A stretch of DNA of 64,000 nt from Paenibacillus sonchi. GTDB lineage: Bacteria; Bacillota; Bacilli; Paenibacillales; Paenibacillaceae. The number at the start of each line of letters is the position of its first letter. Positions within the stretch are counted from its first letter, which is position 1. Where the stretch lies: assembly GCF_016772475.1 (NCBI RefSeq), contig NZ_CP068595.1:4464001-4528000 (forward strand). The letters are read 5' to 3'. Of the stretch, positions 25,604-35,577 are shown piece after piece. Below the pieces are notes generated by a model. It was not told the DNA's origin. It made no database searches and worked only from the letters and a program-made list of their open reading frames with translations. Position numbers and translations under genes: made by a program.

Positions 25604-26803
25604 TTGAGTGCAGTAAATACAGAAAACAAACCTGCAAGTAAAAGCCCGACGTTGGCGTTACTTGCGCTAACATTAGGGGCATTCGCGATTGGGATGACCG
25701 AATTTATTATCATGGGGTTGCTTCCTGAAGTGGCAGAAAGCTTGCAGGTGTCCATCCCATTAGCTGGGCTACTCATTACGGGGTATGCATTGGGCGTTGC
25801 CATAGGTGCTCCCATCATCACAGTCGCGACTCATCGAATGAAACGAAAGCAGTTGCTGCTCTTTCTAATGATTCTTTTCATAGCAGGTAATGCTTTGGCT
25901 GCTCTTGCACCGAACTATGGTGTTTTAATGGTAGCCCGCATTCTGGCAGCATTAACTCATGGGTCCTTTTTTGGTGTTGGATCTGTAATCGCAGCTGAAC
26001 TGGTTCCTAAGGAAAAGCGGGCTGGAGCGATTGCCATCATGTTTACCGGTCTGACACTCGCAAATATATTGGGTGTCCCTATCGGCACATTTATTGGGCA
26101 AGCCTTTGGATGGAGATCCACTTTTTGGACGATCACAGTAATAGGGTTGATTGCTTGGATTGGAATATCCATACTCGTGCCAAAAGTAGAAACATCTCCA
26201 TCCAGCCTAAGGCAGGAGCTCGGTGTACTGCATCAACCGGCTGTTCATGTTGCTCTTTTGATGACAGTGTTTGGTTTTGGAGGAGTCTTTACAGCGTTCA
26301 CTTATATTTCGCCGATATTAATTGATATTACAAAGTTTTCGGCAAATTCCGTCTCTTACATTCTTGTCTTGTTTGGGGCCGGAATCACGATTGGAAATAT
26401 CATTGGGGGCAAACTGGCTGACCGTAAATTAATGCCTTCTCTCCTTGGGATACTCGTTTTGTTAGCCATCGTTTTGGCAGTATTCGCAATTACGGATCAG
26501 TATAAAGTGCCTGCTTTGATCACTATTTTTATATTGGGAATAGCTGCTTTTGGAACAGTACCGGGATTGCAGCTCCATATGCTGAATACGGCCAAAGAAG
26601 CTCCAACGCTTGCGTCGACTTTAAATATTGCAGCTTTTAACCTTGGTAATGCGCTTGGTGCATATGTCGGAGGCTTGGTTATAGATGTACAATTTGGGGG
26701 AGGACTAGCTGCTGTTCCTTGGGTTGCTTCCATCGTTACCGTCGTCGGAATTGTATTTACGCTATGGGGTGCTCAACAACAGAAAAAGAGTATTAAGGCT
26801 TGA
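25604..26803 (+). CDS. MFS transporter, DHA1 family
   Basis: About 399 residues with twelve hydrophobic segments. I chose TTG 25604 (9 nt after GGGGGG); ATG 25583 has no ribosome site. The opening LGAFAIGMTEFIIMGLLPEV is typical of AraJ/YdhP-type DHA1 exporters, and RILAALTHGSFFGVGSVIAAELVPKEKR is the cytoplasmic-loop region. Similar to the transporter at 33080-34273. Probable drug or sugar efflux; substrate unknown. Confidence 0.85.
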   Translation: MSAVNTENKPASKSPTLALLALTLGAFAIGMTEFIIMGLLPEVAESLQVSIPLAGLLITGYALGVAIGAPIITVATHRMKRKQLLLFLMILFIAGNALAALAPNYGVLMVARILAALTHGSFFGVGSVIAAELVPKEKRAGAIAIMFTGLTLANILGVPIGTFIGQAFGWRSTFWTITVIGLIAWIGISILVPKVETSPSSLRQELGVLHQPAVHVALLMTVFGFGGVFTAFTYISPILIDITKFSANSVSYILVLFGAGITIGNIIGGKLADRKLMPSLLGILVLLAIVLAVFAITDQYKVPALITIFILGIAAFGTVPGLQLHMLNTAKEAPTLASTLNIAAFNLGNALGAYVGGLVIDVQFGGGLAAVPWVASIVTVVGIVFTLWGAQQQKKSIKA

Positions 26804-26867
26804 TTTACGGTAAGGGTAAGCTATGCTTACCCTTCTTCATATTTCCATAGCTAAAGGGGATGAAGAA

Positions 26868-27761
26868 ATGGTCGATTTTGAATGGTACCGAAGTTTTATC
26901 AGCATCTATAAACATAGATCAGTATCGGAAGCAGCCAAAACAAGGCTAATGACTCAACCGGCAATGAGCCAACATCTTGCGGCATTGGAAGCCGAACTTG
27001 GCGAAAAATTATTTACCAGAACCACAAGAAAGATGGTCCCCACTGAAAAAGGGAAGGAACTTTACACACAAGTGGTTCCGTTGATCGAAGCCTTGGAAGA
27101 AACTACACAAAAATTCAAGATGGACACTTCTTTAACTATCCCTATGGTTAAGATTGGTACAGCCCATGAATATTTTCGTGAGAATTTAGCCCCCCATTTG
27201 GGCAAATTTCCGTTTCGGATTAATGCGACTTTTGGGATTGCCTCCGATATTCTTGAATTATTAATCGAAGAAAAGCTCGACATGATTATAATGTCAAAAA
27301 AAATGCCTGCCCCTGGTATTGAGTATATCCATTATGTTCAAGAAGAGTTTGTGCTGGTCGCGCCTTATCACTTTAAAGAAATCGATATTGAAGATACCGA
27401 ACGGTTTGAAGCCTGGTTGTGCTCCCAAGACTGGATCAGTTATGGTAGTGATCTCCCGATCATACGTAGATTTTGGAGAGAACACTTTAAGAAAAGGCCG
27501 CATATGCAAATCAAGCACGTTCTTCCGGATCTTCATTCGATTTTGACAGCAATAGAACATGGGGAGGGAATCAGTGCACTTCCAAGTTATATGCTTGAAA
27601 AATCATTACACAATCAACATGTAAAAATAATCTATCCTTCTTTTAGGGTAAGCAATGAACTTTACCTAGCTTATCATATCAAATTCCGAAACTTTCCCAT
27701 GATAAAAAGCGTGAGTGAAGCATTGAAAAAAAATATATGTAATAGTCACGATAAGATGTGA
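26868..27761 (+). CDS. LysR-family transcriptional regulator
   Basis: 297 residues from ATG 26868, which follows AAAGGGGATG; codons from 26823 lack a site. N-terminal winged helix: FEWYRSFISIYKHRSVSEAA, TQPAMSQHLAALEAELGEKLF. The C-terminal part (90-297) is the periplasmic-binding-like effector domain. It follows the DJ-1 and MFS genes in the same direction, so it may regulate them, although LysR regulators more often lie divergent. Confidence 0.85.
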   Translation: MVDFEWYRSFISIYKHRSVSEAAKTRLMTQPAMSQHLAALEAELGEKLFTRTTRKMVPTEKGKELYTQVVPLIEALEETTQKFKMDTSLTIPMVKIGTAHEYFRENLAPHLGKFPFRINATFGIASDILELLIEEKLDMIIMSKKMPAPGIEYIHYVQEEFVLVAPYHFKEIDIEDTERFEAWLCSQDWISYGSDLPIIRRFWREHFKKRPHMQIKHVLPDLHSILTAIEHGEGISALPSYMLEKSLHNQHVKIIYPSFRVSNELYLAYHIKFRNFPMIKSVSEALKKNICNSHDKM

Positions 27762-27858
27762 ACCATAGACCCTCCTAAAACTCTTACAAAGAACCATTTG
27801 ACGTCTTTTCCAAGACCTTTATACCATCCCTCCATAACAGGAGCCACACAATCAAAAA

Positions 27859-27882
27859 AACAGTTGTCTTCCGACAACTGTT
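27859..27882 (-). terminator. Terminator for the minus-strand MFS pseudogene
   Basis: Perfect hairpin ACAGTTGTC / GACAACTGT with a 4-nt loop (27860-27881). On the minus strand it is followed by TTTTTTT, 13 nt after the stop at 27895. Confidence 0.75.
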
Positions 27883-27894
27883 CTTCAATTTGCC

Positions 27895-29079
27895 TTAGGA
27901 TTTGCGCAAACCGTAATAAGCCAAAAGCGCGAGTAAACTTGACACAAGGATAATCAAGCCCATAGGAAGAGCAGTGTATTCTCCGGCGATTCCTACAAGC
28001 GGAGATGTGACAGCGCCTATCAAGAACGGTAACAGTCCCAGCAGCGCAGACGCACTTCCTGCGACATGGTTATGAGATTCTAGGGCAAGTGAGAATGATG
28101 CTGTGGACGTAATGCCGTTTGATGCGACTAAACAAAACAGCGGCAACACTAATGCTAGAAGGGGTCCCTGCAGCAGAATAACAGCTAGGGCTGTAAGGCT
28201 GGACGCAACCGACAGAAGGAGTCCGAAAACGAAGAAGTGGCTCTCGGAAAAGATTAGATTCAACCAACCCACAAGCTGAGAACCGATGATGAGGCTAAGA
28301 CCGTTCAAACCAAACAAAAGGGCGAATATCTGTGGGGATGCCCCGTAAATGTTTTGGTAAATAAATGGCGTCCCAGATACATACGCAAATAGGCCACCAA
28401 TCAAAATGCCTTGCGACAATGCGTAAGCGAGGAATTGACGATCTCCAAGCAGTGTTTGAATACCTTGCAAGAGTTGTTTGAAATTGCTAGCTATTCGTTC
28501 CTCGGGAGGGAGTGACTCTTTTAAGCCAACAATAGCTAGAACGGTCAGCAAGACTCCACACACACCTAACACGATAAATACACCAACCCAGGTAGTAAGT
28601 GTGAGAACACCGCTACCCGCCACTGGTGCGATGAGCGGAAATAGGTTATTCACCAACATGAGCAGGGAGAAGAATCGGGTTAACGCGACTCCATTGTACA
28701 AATCTCGAACGATCGCCCTTGAAATTACGATTCCGGCCGAGGCGGCAAAGCCTTAAATAAACCGGGCTATAATAAACCAGTAAATATTCGATGAAATCGC
28801 ACAGGCGAATGAAGCAATCAAATATAGAACAAGTGATATAATAATTGGTCTACGTCTTCCGTGAACGTCGCTTAGTGGGCCCATAATAACCTGTCCTAAT
28901 CCAAGACCGATCAGACAAGCGGTCAAACTTAGCTGTACGAGCGAAGCTCGAGTGCCGAAATCTTCCGTAATGGCGGGGAAGGAGGGTAAGTACATATCGA
29001 TAGTCAAAGGGCCTAATGCCGAGAATGAACCTAATAGTAGGATTAGCCTCCAACGATTTCTGTAAATTGACTGTTGCAT
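27895..29079 (-). pseudogene. Bcr/CflA-type MFS drug transporter with one nonsense codon
   Basis: One reading frame from ATG 29079 to 27895 is broken only by TAA at 28753-28755, in IIARFI*GFAASAGIVISRA; intact relatives have Gln there (RFIQG), so CAA to TAA is the simplest change. Without it the protein has about 394 residues and twelve membrane segments, with SFSALGPLTIDMYLPSFP at the N-terminus and GPLSDVHGRRRP in loop 2-3, both Bcr/CflA marks. A recent loss or a sequence error. Confidence 0.8.
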
Positions 29080-29201
29080 GTTCGGTTACTCCTGTCTTTA
29101 TACAATATCTAAAAAGTAATAACAATTGATACTTATGAACTAGCAGGCAGGGCACCCGGTCAGATGTTCATATCCGCATTTGTGGGAGCCCTATTGTTTC
29201 A

Positions 29202-30563
29202 TTAAAGAATTACATTCAGAACAAGAGCCAACACAAGCCCTGTCAGGGACAGGATTGTTTCAAGCACAGTCCAGGATTTCAGTGTCTGGGCTACCGTCAT
29301 ATTAAAGAATTCTTTAACCATCCAGAAGCCGGCATCGTTTACGTGAGACAGCACAATGGACCCTGCACCTGTAGCTAGCACTACAAGTTCTACATTGGCT
29401 TCAGGCGTCATGGCAAGTACGGGAGCAACAATACCAGCTGCGGTCGTCATGGCTACTGTTGCCGAGCCGGTTGCGACCCTAATGAGTGCAGAGACAAGCC
29501 AAGCAAACAGAATAACGTTGATATTTGCACCACTTGCAATTTCGGCGATGGCATTGCCGACACCGCTATTAATCAAAACCTGCTTGAATGCACCGCCGGC
29601 GCCAATGATCAGAATGATCGTAGCGATCGGAGCGAGACATTCGCTGGTGAAGCGGGAAAGATCATGTTTATTGAAGCCGCGAGCGAATCCAAGCGAGAAG
29701 AATGAGAAAACAGAAGCAATGAGCAATGCAATGATTTCATGACCGATAAATTTGCAGATTACTGATACGAAGCTGGTGGATTGCGGATCGATAATATCGG
29801 CTGCGGAGCCGATAAGCATTAGAATCACTGGCAGCAAGATCGTAAACAAAGTTATGCCAAAGCCAGGCAATCCCCGCTCGACTTTGACTGAAAACTGCTC
29901 GGCAAGCCCTTCAGGCGGCTTGGTTTGTATCCGTTTTCCGATGAATTTACCGAATACCGGGCCGGCAAGTATCGCTGCAGGAATACCGACTAGGAAGGAG
30001 TAAAGAATGGTCTTGCCCAGGTCGGCGTTGTAAGCTTCAATGGCAATCATCGGAGCGGGATGTGGAGGCACCAAACCGTGGACGGTTGACAAACCGGCCA
30101 TAATTGGTATACCGATACGCAGTAGTGACATTTTCGTTTTGCGTGCAACGGTAAAGACAATTGGAATCAACAGGATGATGCCAACCTCGAAGAATACGGG
30201 AATACCGACAATAAACCCGACAATCATCATAGCCCAATGGACGCGTTTCTCCCCGAAACGGTCCACAAGGGTGGTAGCGATTTGCTCGGCACCTCCGGAT
30301 TCAGCCATCATTTTTCCGAGCATCGTACCAAGGCCAATAACGATCGCTATCGTTCCAAGTGTTCCACCAAGGCCACCGGTTATAGAAGAGATGACATCTG
30401 CAGGCTGCATGCCCGTCAATAGACCAAGGAACAACGCGGAGATCAATAGAGCTACGAAAGGACTCCATTTATATTTTGATATCATAATGACCAGGAAAAC
30501 GATGGTCAGCAGAGTCCAGAACATTAAGGTACCATTATGACTGAGACCGAATAGTGAATTCAT
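29202..30563 (-). CDS. gntP: Gluconate/proton symporter, GntP family
   Basis: 453 residues with twelve or more hydrophobic segments; strong RBS GGAGGAAG. GntP features: GGLGGTLGTIAIVIGLGTMLGKMMAESGG split over loops near 65-95, GIPVFFEVGIILLIPIVF, and GLVPPHPAPMIAIEAY. It imports gluconate or a related sugar acid. Neighbours are UPF0303 genes and an IclR regulator, often linked to sugar acid use, so local IclR control is plausible. No gluconate kinase is in the window. Confidence 0.85.
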   Translation of the reverse strand: MNSLFGLSHNGTLMFWTLLTIVFLVIMISKYKWSPFVALLISALFLGLLTGMQPADVISSITGGLGGTLGTIAIVIGLGTMLGKMMAESGGAEQIATTLVDRFGEKRVHWAMMIVGFIVGIPVFFEVGIILLIPIVFTVARKTKMSLLRIGIPIMAGLSTVHGLVPPHPAPMIAIEAYNADLGKTILYSFLVGIPAAILAGPVFGKFIGKRIQTKPPEGLAEQFSVKVERGLPGFGITLFTILLPVILMLIGSAADIIDPQSTSFVSVICKFIGHEIIALLIASVFSFFSLGFARGFNKHDLSRFTSECLAPIATIILIIGAGGAFKQVLINSGVGNAIAEIASGANINVILFAWLVSALIRVATGSATVAMTTAAGIVAPVLAMTPEANVELVVLATGAGSIVLSHVNDAGFWMVKEFFNMTVAQTLKSWTVLETILSLTGLVLALVLNVIL

Positions 30564-30777
30564 ATCTTGCTTCCTCCGATAGATATTGAAATTATGTTAA
30601 AATACTATGAAAGCACCTGGTAGAAGGATTAGCCTCGAACGAGCTGCAATTGACTGTTGCTTGATCGTTACTCCTAAATAGATGTAAACCACTCTTTCTG
30701 TTAAATTACTTTTACGATTAGCTATCAGTATAACCCGGCAGATTTATATCGTGAAATATTCAAAAAACATAAGAAAA

Positions 30778-31217
30778 TCAGTCCTCGTAAAAACGTATGA
30801 ATTGCCGTAGCCCTTCTACGGTAAAATCATGGTCTGTAATGCCAGAATAGCTAGCGACGGTAACAGAACCAACCACTCCGACATTTTTTATACGAAGCGG
30901 AAACGAACCCCCAAGTGGTTTAGATTCTAACGGGGAGAAACATGAAATGTAGGCCGAGCTTTTATTATATTGATCAACGATCTTTTTTTTCTGTACAGCA
31001 TGGGGATACATTCAATAGATGTATTTTCCATTAGATAAGTGAAAATAGGGACGTTGTTTCGTTCGATAAGAATAGCAACTGGGATTTTCTGTGCTTTCGC
31101 AAGGTTAGTGATAATCAATCCTAATTCCAGAGCATTTTCGTTTGTGAAATCTGTTAGTATAAGTTCCTTTTCCAAATACTCCAAATGTTCCAGGTAGTCC
31201 AATTGCTCAATATTCAT
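30778..31217 (-). pseudogene. UPF0303 family protein, frameshifted
   Basis: ATG 31217 follows GGGAGTGG. The N-terminal part (MNIEQLDYLEHLE to IPMLYRKK) goes out of frame near 30985; the next frame carries KKIVDQYNKSSAYI and GGSFPLRIKNVGVVGSVTV to the stop at 30778. Compared with the intact paralogue at 32621-33079, about 14 middle residues are also missing. Lies downstream of a palindrome at 31301. Confidence 0.75.
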
Positions 31218-31300
31218 GTGATCCACTCCCGAAAAGGATATTGTGAACATCCTTGTTAATCATACTCAACGCATCGAAAACAAACAAAATGACCGTAAAA

Positions 31301-31319
31301 TGTTTCTAATACAGAAACA
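31301..31319. promoter_or_regulatory. Palindromic operator candidate (site 1)
   Basis: TGTTTCT-AATAC-AGAAACA, a perfect 7-bp inverted repeat 84 bp upstream of the UPF0303 pseudogene. A near copy lies at 34982-34998. IclR-type regulators bind sites of this form and one is encoded at 31510. Confidence 0.45.
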
Positions 31320-31395
31320 AACATGTAGAAGGGGAAGGAAGCGTTTTGTTATTCGTCCATAAACAGGGTAGAGTCCTTCTTATTTATCGAAACCA

Positions 31396-31428
31396 TAAGG
31401 AGCCTCCAGATTCTGGGGGCTCCTTGTA
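31396..31428. terminator. Hairpin after IclR gene
   Basis: AAGGAGCC..CCAG and CTGG..GGCTCCTT form a nearly perfect hairpin (31396-31425) about 85 bp past the IclR stop on the minus strand, with only a weak T-run. Confidence 0.5.
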
Positions 31429-31509
31429 ATTAGTACCTTCTATTAGGAAGCTTTTAATATGCGTATGGTAAGAGCAGTCTGCACAATAATCTTGAAGTTA
31501 AAAAATATC

Positions 31510-32244
31510 CTAAAGCAAACTGGATATCTTAGCGCTACATTCCCTCAATTTTTTACTAACTGCCCGGTCTCTTTTTCGGCTTAATCTTGCGGCAGGACCG
31601 GATATAGCCAATGCCGCGATCACATTGTCATTATAAAATATCGGTGCAGCAACGCAGCGCAACCCTACTTCTGTTTCTTCATCATCAATAGCGTACCCTT
31701 GTTGTCGGATCACGTTTAGATGTTCCCTTAACAAGTGGTTGTCGTCAAAAGTTTGTTTTGTTGCTTTGTGCTGGGTAAGATGTGTAAGCATTTTTTTTAG
31801 TTGCGCATCACTCAGGTGCGCCAAAATAACCTTCCCAAACGCACTTAGATGAGCGTAAGCGGAATCACCTACTTGTGTATGGCTGCGTACGGCATGATTT
31901 CCCTCCACCACTTGTACTGTCATCACTTTCATTCCATCCAAAACCCCGATATATGCGGTTTCGCCAAGCTCCTGTGCTAATTGATGTAAGTATGGAACGA
32001 CTAGCCAATTAAGTCGAATATTTGCAGATGATGGATGGTACCCCTTTAAATCAGAAGCCTTGTATGCATGACCTTCTTTTTGAATAAAGCCTGTCATTTC
32101 CAGCGTATATAGAAGACGAAAGGTTGTAGACTTGTTAAGGTTAAACCGCTGCATGATCTCAGTCATTCTCATGGGTTCACCATGCTGCAACGCGTCAAGA
32201 ATTAGTAGTCCTTTCTTTAGGGTTGAAACCTCGTATTGGTCCAT
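31510..32244 (-). CDS. IclR-family transcriptional regulator
   Basis: 244 residues; ATG after AGGTGAATCA. N-terminal winged helix (8-65) with STLKKGLLILDALQHGEPM and FNLNKSTTFRLLYTLEMTGF; C-terminal IclR effector domain with GETAYIGVLDGMKV, HLSAFGKVILAHL and DDEETEVGLRCVAAPI. Such regulators commonly control sugar acid or aromatic catabolism. It lies among GntP, UPF0303 and MFS genes, all on the same strand, its probable targets. Confidence 0.85.
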   Translation of the reverse strand: MDQYEVSTLKKGLLILDALQHGEPMRMTEIMQRFNLNKSTTFRLLYTLEMTGFIQKEGHAYKASDLKGYHPSSANIRLNWLVVPYLHQLAQELGETAYIGVLDGMKVMTVQVVEGNHAVRSHTQVGDSAYAHLSAFGKVILAHLSDAQLKKMLTHLTQHKATKQTFDDNHLLREHLNVIRQQGYAIDDEETEVGLRCVAAPIFYNDNVIAALAISGPAARLSRKRDRAVSKKLRECSAKISSLL

Positions 32245-32620
32245 TGATTCACCTCTAAACTTGTATAAATTTTGTCTCCAAATTTCTAATGTAGCTTCGG
32301 GGTTACTGTAAGGCCATGACTTGTACCGACTTCAGATTTATATAAATTGAATTATTGACAAATAAACAAAAACCTTTACATGTTCCATTGTAGAATGTAT
32401 GAAGTGAAGATGTACAGGTTTGGGTAATTCAGTTTTTAAAAGAGCCTCAGCATTACGAAACAATTTGGATACTTCCAAGTATGCCCAATAATGCTCTAAG
32501 GTTATTTTCCATAGAAAGTGGTACTCTATGGACTGAGTACGAATGCAAAAAAGAGGGCAAGGGCTTTACGCCCAACCCTCTCATGTATATTAAAGTGATA
32601 ATAGTCTTAACTTGGACCGC

Positions 32621-33079
32621 TTATTTTCCATTCAAAAACAGGCGAATGCCCTCGACTGCGTATGCATGATCCAACTCGCCGGTCAATCCTCCGACCGTAA
32701 TAGATCCCACTACACCAACACCTTTGACACGGATTGGTATAGAGCCGCCCACCGCCTGATATTCTGCAGTAGAAAGCAGGGAGTGTTCTGCATGTGAAGC
32801 ACCACTTTGGATAAAGCGCTCCTCGATGTAGGCGGAACTGCGGTTATAGTGATCGACGATACGTTTTTTGCGAAACAACCATGTGTAATTTTCTTCCGAG
32901 GTTCCATCCATCAGATGCGTAAACACCGGAACTCGGTTACGTTCAATATGAATGGCAACAGCCACATTGTTTTCTTGGGCATACTGCACAATACGGTTCC
33001 CAATAGCAAGTGCATCTTGATGGCTAAAACTTGTAAATTCCAATTCTTTCTCCAAAAGGTCAAATGCATTTAAATCCAT
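32621..33079 (-). CDS. UPF0303 (GlcG/HbpS-like heme-binding fold) protein
   Basis: 152 residues; the ATG abuts the stop of the MFS gene upstream (TAAATG), with AGGAGAG as ribosome site, so the two are coupled. Motifs: ALAIGNRIVQYAQ, VAIHIERNRVPVFTHLM, RKKRIVDHYNRSSAYI, AVGGSIPIRVKGVGVVGSI. UPF0303 proteins (yeast YBR137W relatives) have the GlcG/HbpS fold, some of which bind heme; no enzymatic role is settled. Intact paralogue of the pseudogene at 30778. Confidence 0.8.
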   Translation of the reverse strand: MDLNAFDLLEKELEFTSFSHQDALAIGNRIVQYAQENNVAVAIHIERNRVPVFTHLMDGTSEENYTWLFRKKRIVDHYNRSSAYIEERFIQSGASHAEHSLLSTAEYQAVGGSIPIRVKGVGVVGSITVGGLTGELDHAYAVEGIRLFLNGK

Positions 33080-34273
33080 TTATCCTCTCTCCTCAATAAA
33101 AAGTTTCTGTTTCTTGTCCATTCTGTAATTGATTACTGCCAGTAAAAAGGCGAATCCCGCCATAATTGCACCGATCCAAGCCGTGTCCATAATATGCATA
33201 TGGTCTACTGCAAGCCCACCCAATGTTGAACCAGCGGCTATCCCAATATTAAATGCAGATATATTTAATGCTGAAGCGACATCCTTTGCAGAAGGTACCA
33301 ACTTTTCTGCAAGCATTAGAATATAGGCCTGTACGCCAGGAGACATCATAAATGCGAACAAGCCGATTATTATCAGGGAAAAAATGGTTAGGGTCTTGTT
33401 AGGAAGTAGCCAGATTTGCAGCAGTAGGGCAATGCCTTGAAACAGGAATACGAAACGAAGTGACTTTACGGGATGCCCATTTGCTAATTTTCCCCCGACG
33501 ATATTCCCAATTGCCACGGCAATACCATAAACCAACAGCAGCCATGAAATAGACGATGCTGCGTACCCGCTGATCTCTTCAAGGATAGGAGAGATATACG
33601 TAAATAAGGCGAAAGTTCCACCGAAACCCAGAACCGTCATGAGCAAAGCAGTAATGATCCGAGGGTTTGCAACCAAACTCCCCACATCTCTCAAGCTCGG
33701 CGAGTGCGTTGAACGCGGGACTTTTTCAACGGCTACAAGACTGACCAACAATGCTATTAGACCTAGTACAGCGACTACGGCAAACGACATCCGCCAACCA
33801 AATACTTGTCCAATATAGGTTCCAAGGGGAACCCCAAGAATGGTGGCCACGGTTAACCCGGTGAACATAATGGAAATTGCGGTGCCTTTTTTGTTAGCCG
33901 GTACCATATCAGCTGCCACTGTAGCTGCAACAGCGAAAAATACACCATGAGAAACAGCTGTAATTATTCTAGACAAGAGCAAGATGGAATAGGTTGGAGC
34001 TACAGATGCAAGAGCATTCCCTGCAGTGAACACGATCATGAGGAATGCCAAGTATCCTTTTTTAGGCAACTTTCCGGTCATTACTACGACGATCGGTGTT
34101 CCAATGGCAAGGGCTACTGCATATCCAGATACCAGTGTTCCTGCTTGCGTTACCGTGATCCCAAGATCGGTTGCCACCTCTTGTAGAATACCGACAATAA
34201 CAAATTCTGTTGTTCCAATGGCAAAAGCACTTAACGCAAGGGAGATAAGTGCAATTATGATTTTTGAATTCAT
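33080..34273 (-). CDS. MFS transporter, DHA1 family
   Basis: 397 residues with twelve hydrophobic segments; RBS AAAGGAGGT. It opens with ALSAFAIGTTEFVIVGILQEV, like AraJ/YdhP exporters, and has RIITAVSHGVFFAVAATVAADMVPANKK in the middle. Related to the transporter at 25604-26803. Its stop touches the start of the UPF0303 gene, so the pair is co-expressed. Probable sugar or drug efflux. Confidence 0.85.
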   Translation of the reverse strand: MNSKIIIALISLALSAFAIGTTEFVIVGILQEVATDLGITVTQAGTLVSGYAVALAIGTPIVVVMTGKLPKKGYLAFLMIVFTAGNALASVAPTYSILLLSRIITAVSHGVFFAVAATVAADMVPANKKGTAISIMFTGLTVATILGVPLGTYIGQVFGWRMSFAVVAVLGLIALLVSLVAVEKVPRSTHSPSLRDVGSLVANPRIITALLMTVLGFGGTFALFTYISPILEEISGYAASSISWLLLVYGIAVAIGNIVGGKLANGHPVKSLRFVFLFQGIALLLQIWLLPNKTLTIFSLIIIGLFAFMMSPGVQAYILMLAEKLVPSAKDVASALNISAFNIGIAAGSTLGGLAVDHMHIMDTAWIGAIMAGFAFLLAVINYRMDKKQKLFIEERG

Positions 34274-34434
34274 ACATTCACCTCCTTTATGTAGGCTAAT
34301 ATTAAGTTAGATATCACTAAAGTTCAAATAAAGAGAATAAGTTCCTATAATCGAAACTTTATTCGGTACAATGCAGTGATAATAACAAGAATAGAACGTA
34401 TTGCTCTTTATTAACATCGTGATTAATGGTGATA

Positions 34435-34728
34435 TTAGGATTCCAGATTATGCAATCGATACACGTTCATTGTATCAATAATTGTTTCTATATTTTTTCG
34501 GTATGTTATGTAATGCTCGGTATTTACATGTTCATTTATGGCGTATTCATCTGCCCAAATTTCATAAAAGACAAATGTTCCTTTCTCTTCGATTGATTGA
34601 TGCAGCTTATATTGTATGCAGCCTTTTTCTGCACGCGACGGTTCAATGAGTTTGAGTAATTCACCGAGTAGCTGCTCTTCTTTACCAGATTTTGCTTTTA
34701 GAATCGCACAAATTGTAATGACAGTCAT
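34435..34728 (-). CDS. Antibiotic biosynthesis monooxygenase (YgiN-like) protein
   Basis: 97 residues from ATG 34728, preceded by GGGAG; a longer frame from 34770 has no site. Family features: MTVITICAILKAKSGKEEQL, EKGCIQYKLHQS and FVFYEIWADEYAINEHVN. These small ferredoxin-like dimers are cofactor-free monooxygenases for quinols or polyketides, or degrade heme in the IsdG branch. A palindrome at 34982 lies upstream. Confidence 0.8.
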   Translation of the reverse strand: MTVITICAILKAKSGKEEQLLGELLKLIEPSRAEKGCIQYKLHQSIEEKGTFVFYEIWADEYAINEHVNTEHYITYRKNIETIIDTMNVYRLHNLES

Positions 34729-34981
34729 GCAGTGCACTCCCTTAGAAACAAGTTTAGTTGATGATAACAAAATGATGAATTTGTAATGGAAATCATTATG
34801 TACACCGATGCCTAAGTTATATTCAGATACTAATGTCAGACCGGGTTGATAAGTATTCTAACCAATTTTTCAATTATTCATCACGAATCACTCCTAAAGA
34901 AGCATTTTTGTGTTAGAGAATTGCTGATATCATGGCCTCATCTTAGGTAAATCGTTGGGGGAATTCAAAAAAAGTTAGAAA

Positions 34982-34998
34982 GTTTCTAATAAAGAAAC
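34982..34998. promoter_or_regulatory. Palindromic operator candidate (site 2)
   Basis: GTTTCT-AATAA-AGAAAC, matching site 1 at 31301 in 15 of 17 positions. It lies 254 bp upstream of the monooxygenase gene. The rest of 34730-35200 contains no gene I can support. Confidence 0.4.
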
Positions 34999-35200
34999 AC
35001 AATTGACCTGCTTCCGGTCTTAACACCATCCCATGTATAGGCACTTATTAGAAACTATAGAACAAAAAAGTACGTACTTATAAAAGCGTGATTTTTGATT
35101 ATATAATTACTCCGGTTTACGAAATACTTACAAATCAAACAGATGATATTGGAGAAAGACAAAAAGCATTAGGAGCTCACGTAACGACAACAACAAGTAG

Positions 35201-35329
35201 GTTTTATTTATGGATGGCGGTGTAGTCGTTGAGGAAGGGACCGCTAAGGATATATTCAGCCATCCAAAGGAACAAAGAACAAGACAATTTTTAAGTAGAA
35301 TTTTAAGGCATCAAGATTACACGATTTAG
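35201..35329 (+). pseudogene. C-terminal scrap of an amino-acid ABC transporter ATPase
   Basis: The frame [19 protein letters not shown] then [15 protein letters not shown] to TAG at 35327 is the tail of a GlnQ-type ATPase. Walker motifs and start are absent. A terminator follows directly. Confidence 0.7.
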
Positions 35330-35360
35330 GCCTGCAGCTTTCGCTGTAAGGCTTTTTTTG
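35330..35360 (+). terminator. Rho-independent terminator
   Basis: GCCTGCAGC (35330-35338) pairs with GCTGTAAGGC (35343-35352), then TTTTTTT. Original terminator of the lost ABC ATPase gene. Confidence 0.75.
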
Positions 35361-35577
35361 TTTGTTAAAAATCGTTAGTGCAAAAAGAAATTAAGGGCAC
35401 CGGGTTGGCAGCTTTATCGTTAATAAGTTTCACATAGTGAACTTTTTTCAATTACTTTTGTTTTACAGGTTAAGCAGCTTATATTATAAGGACGTGTCAT
35501 GAACGAAGGGATGTATCGAGTTAGGTGTAATTCCTAACTCAATCCTTGCTGAAAAAAATAGGGATGGGGGAGTATAG

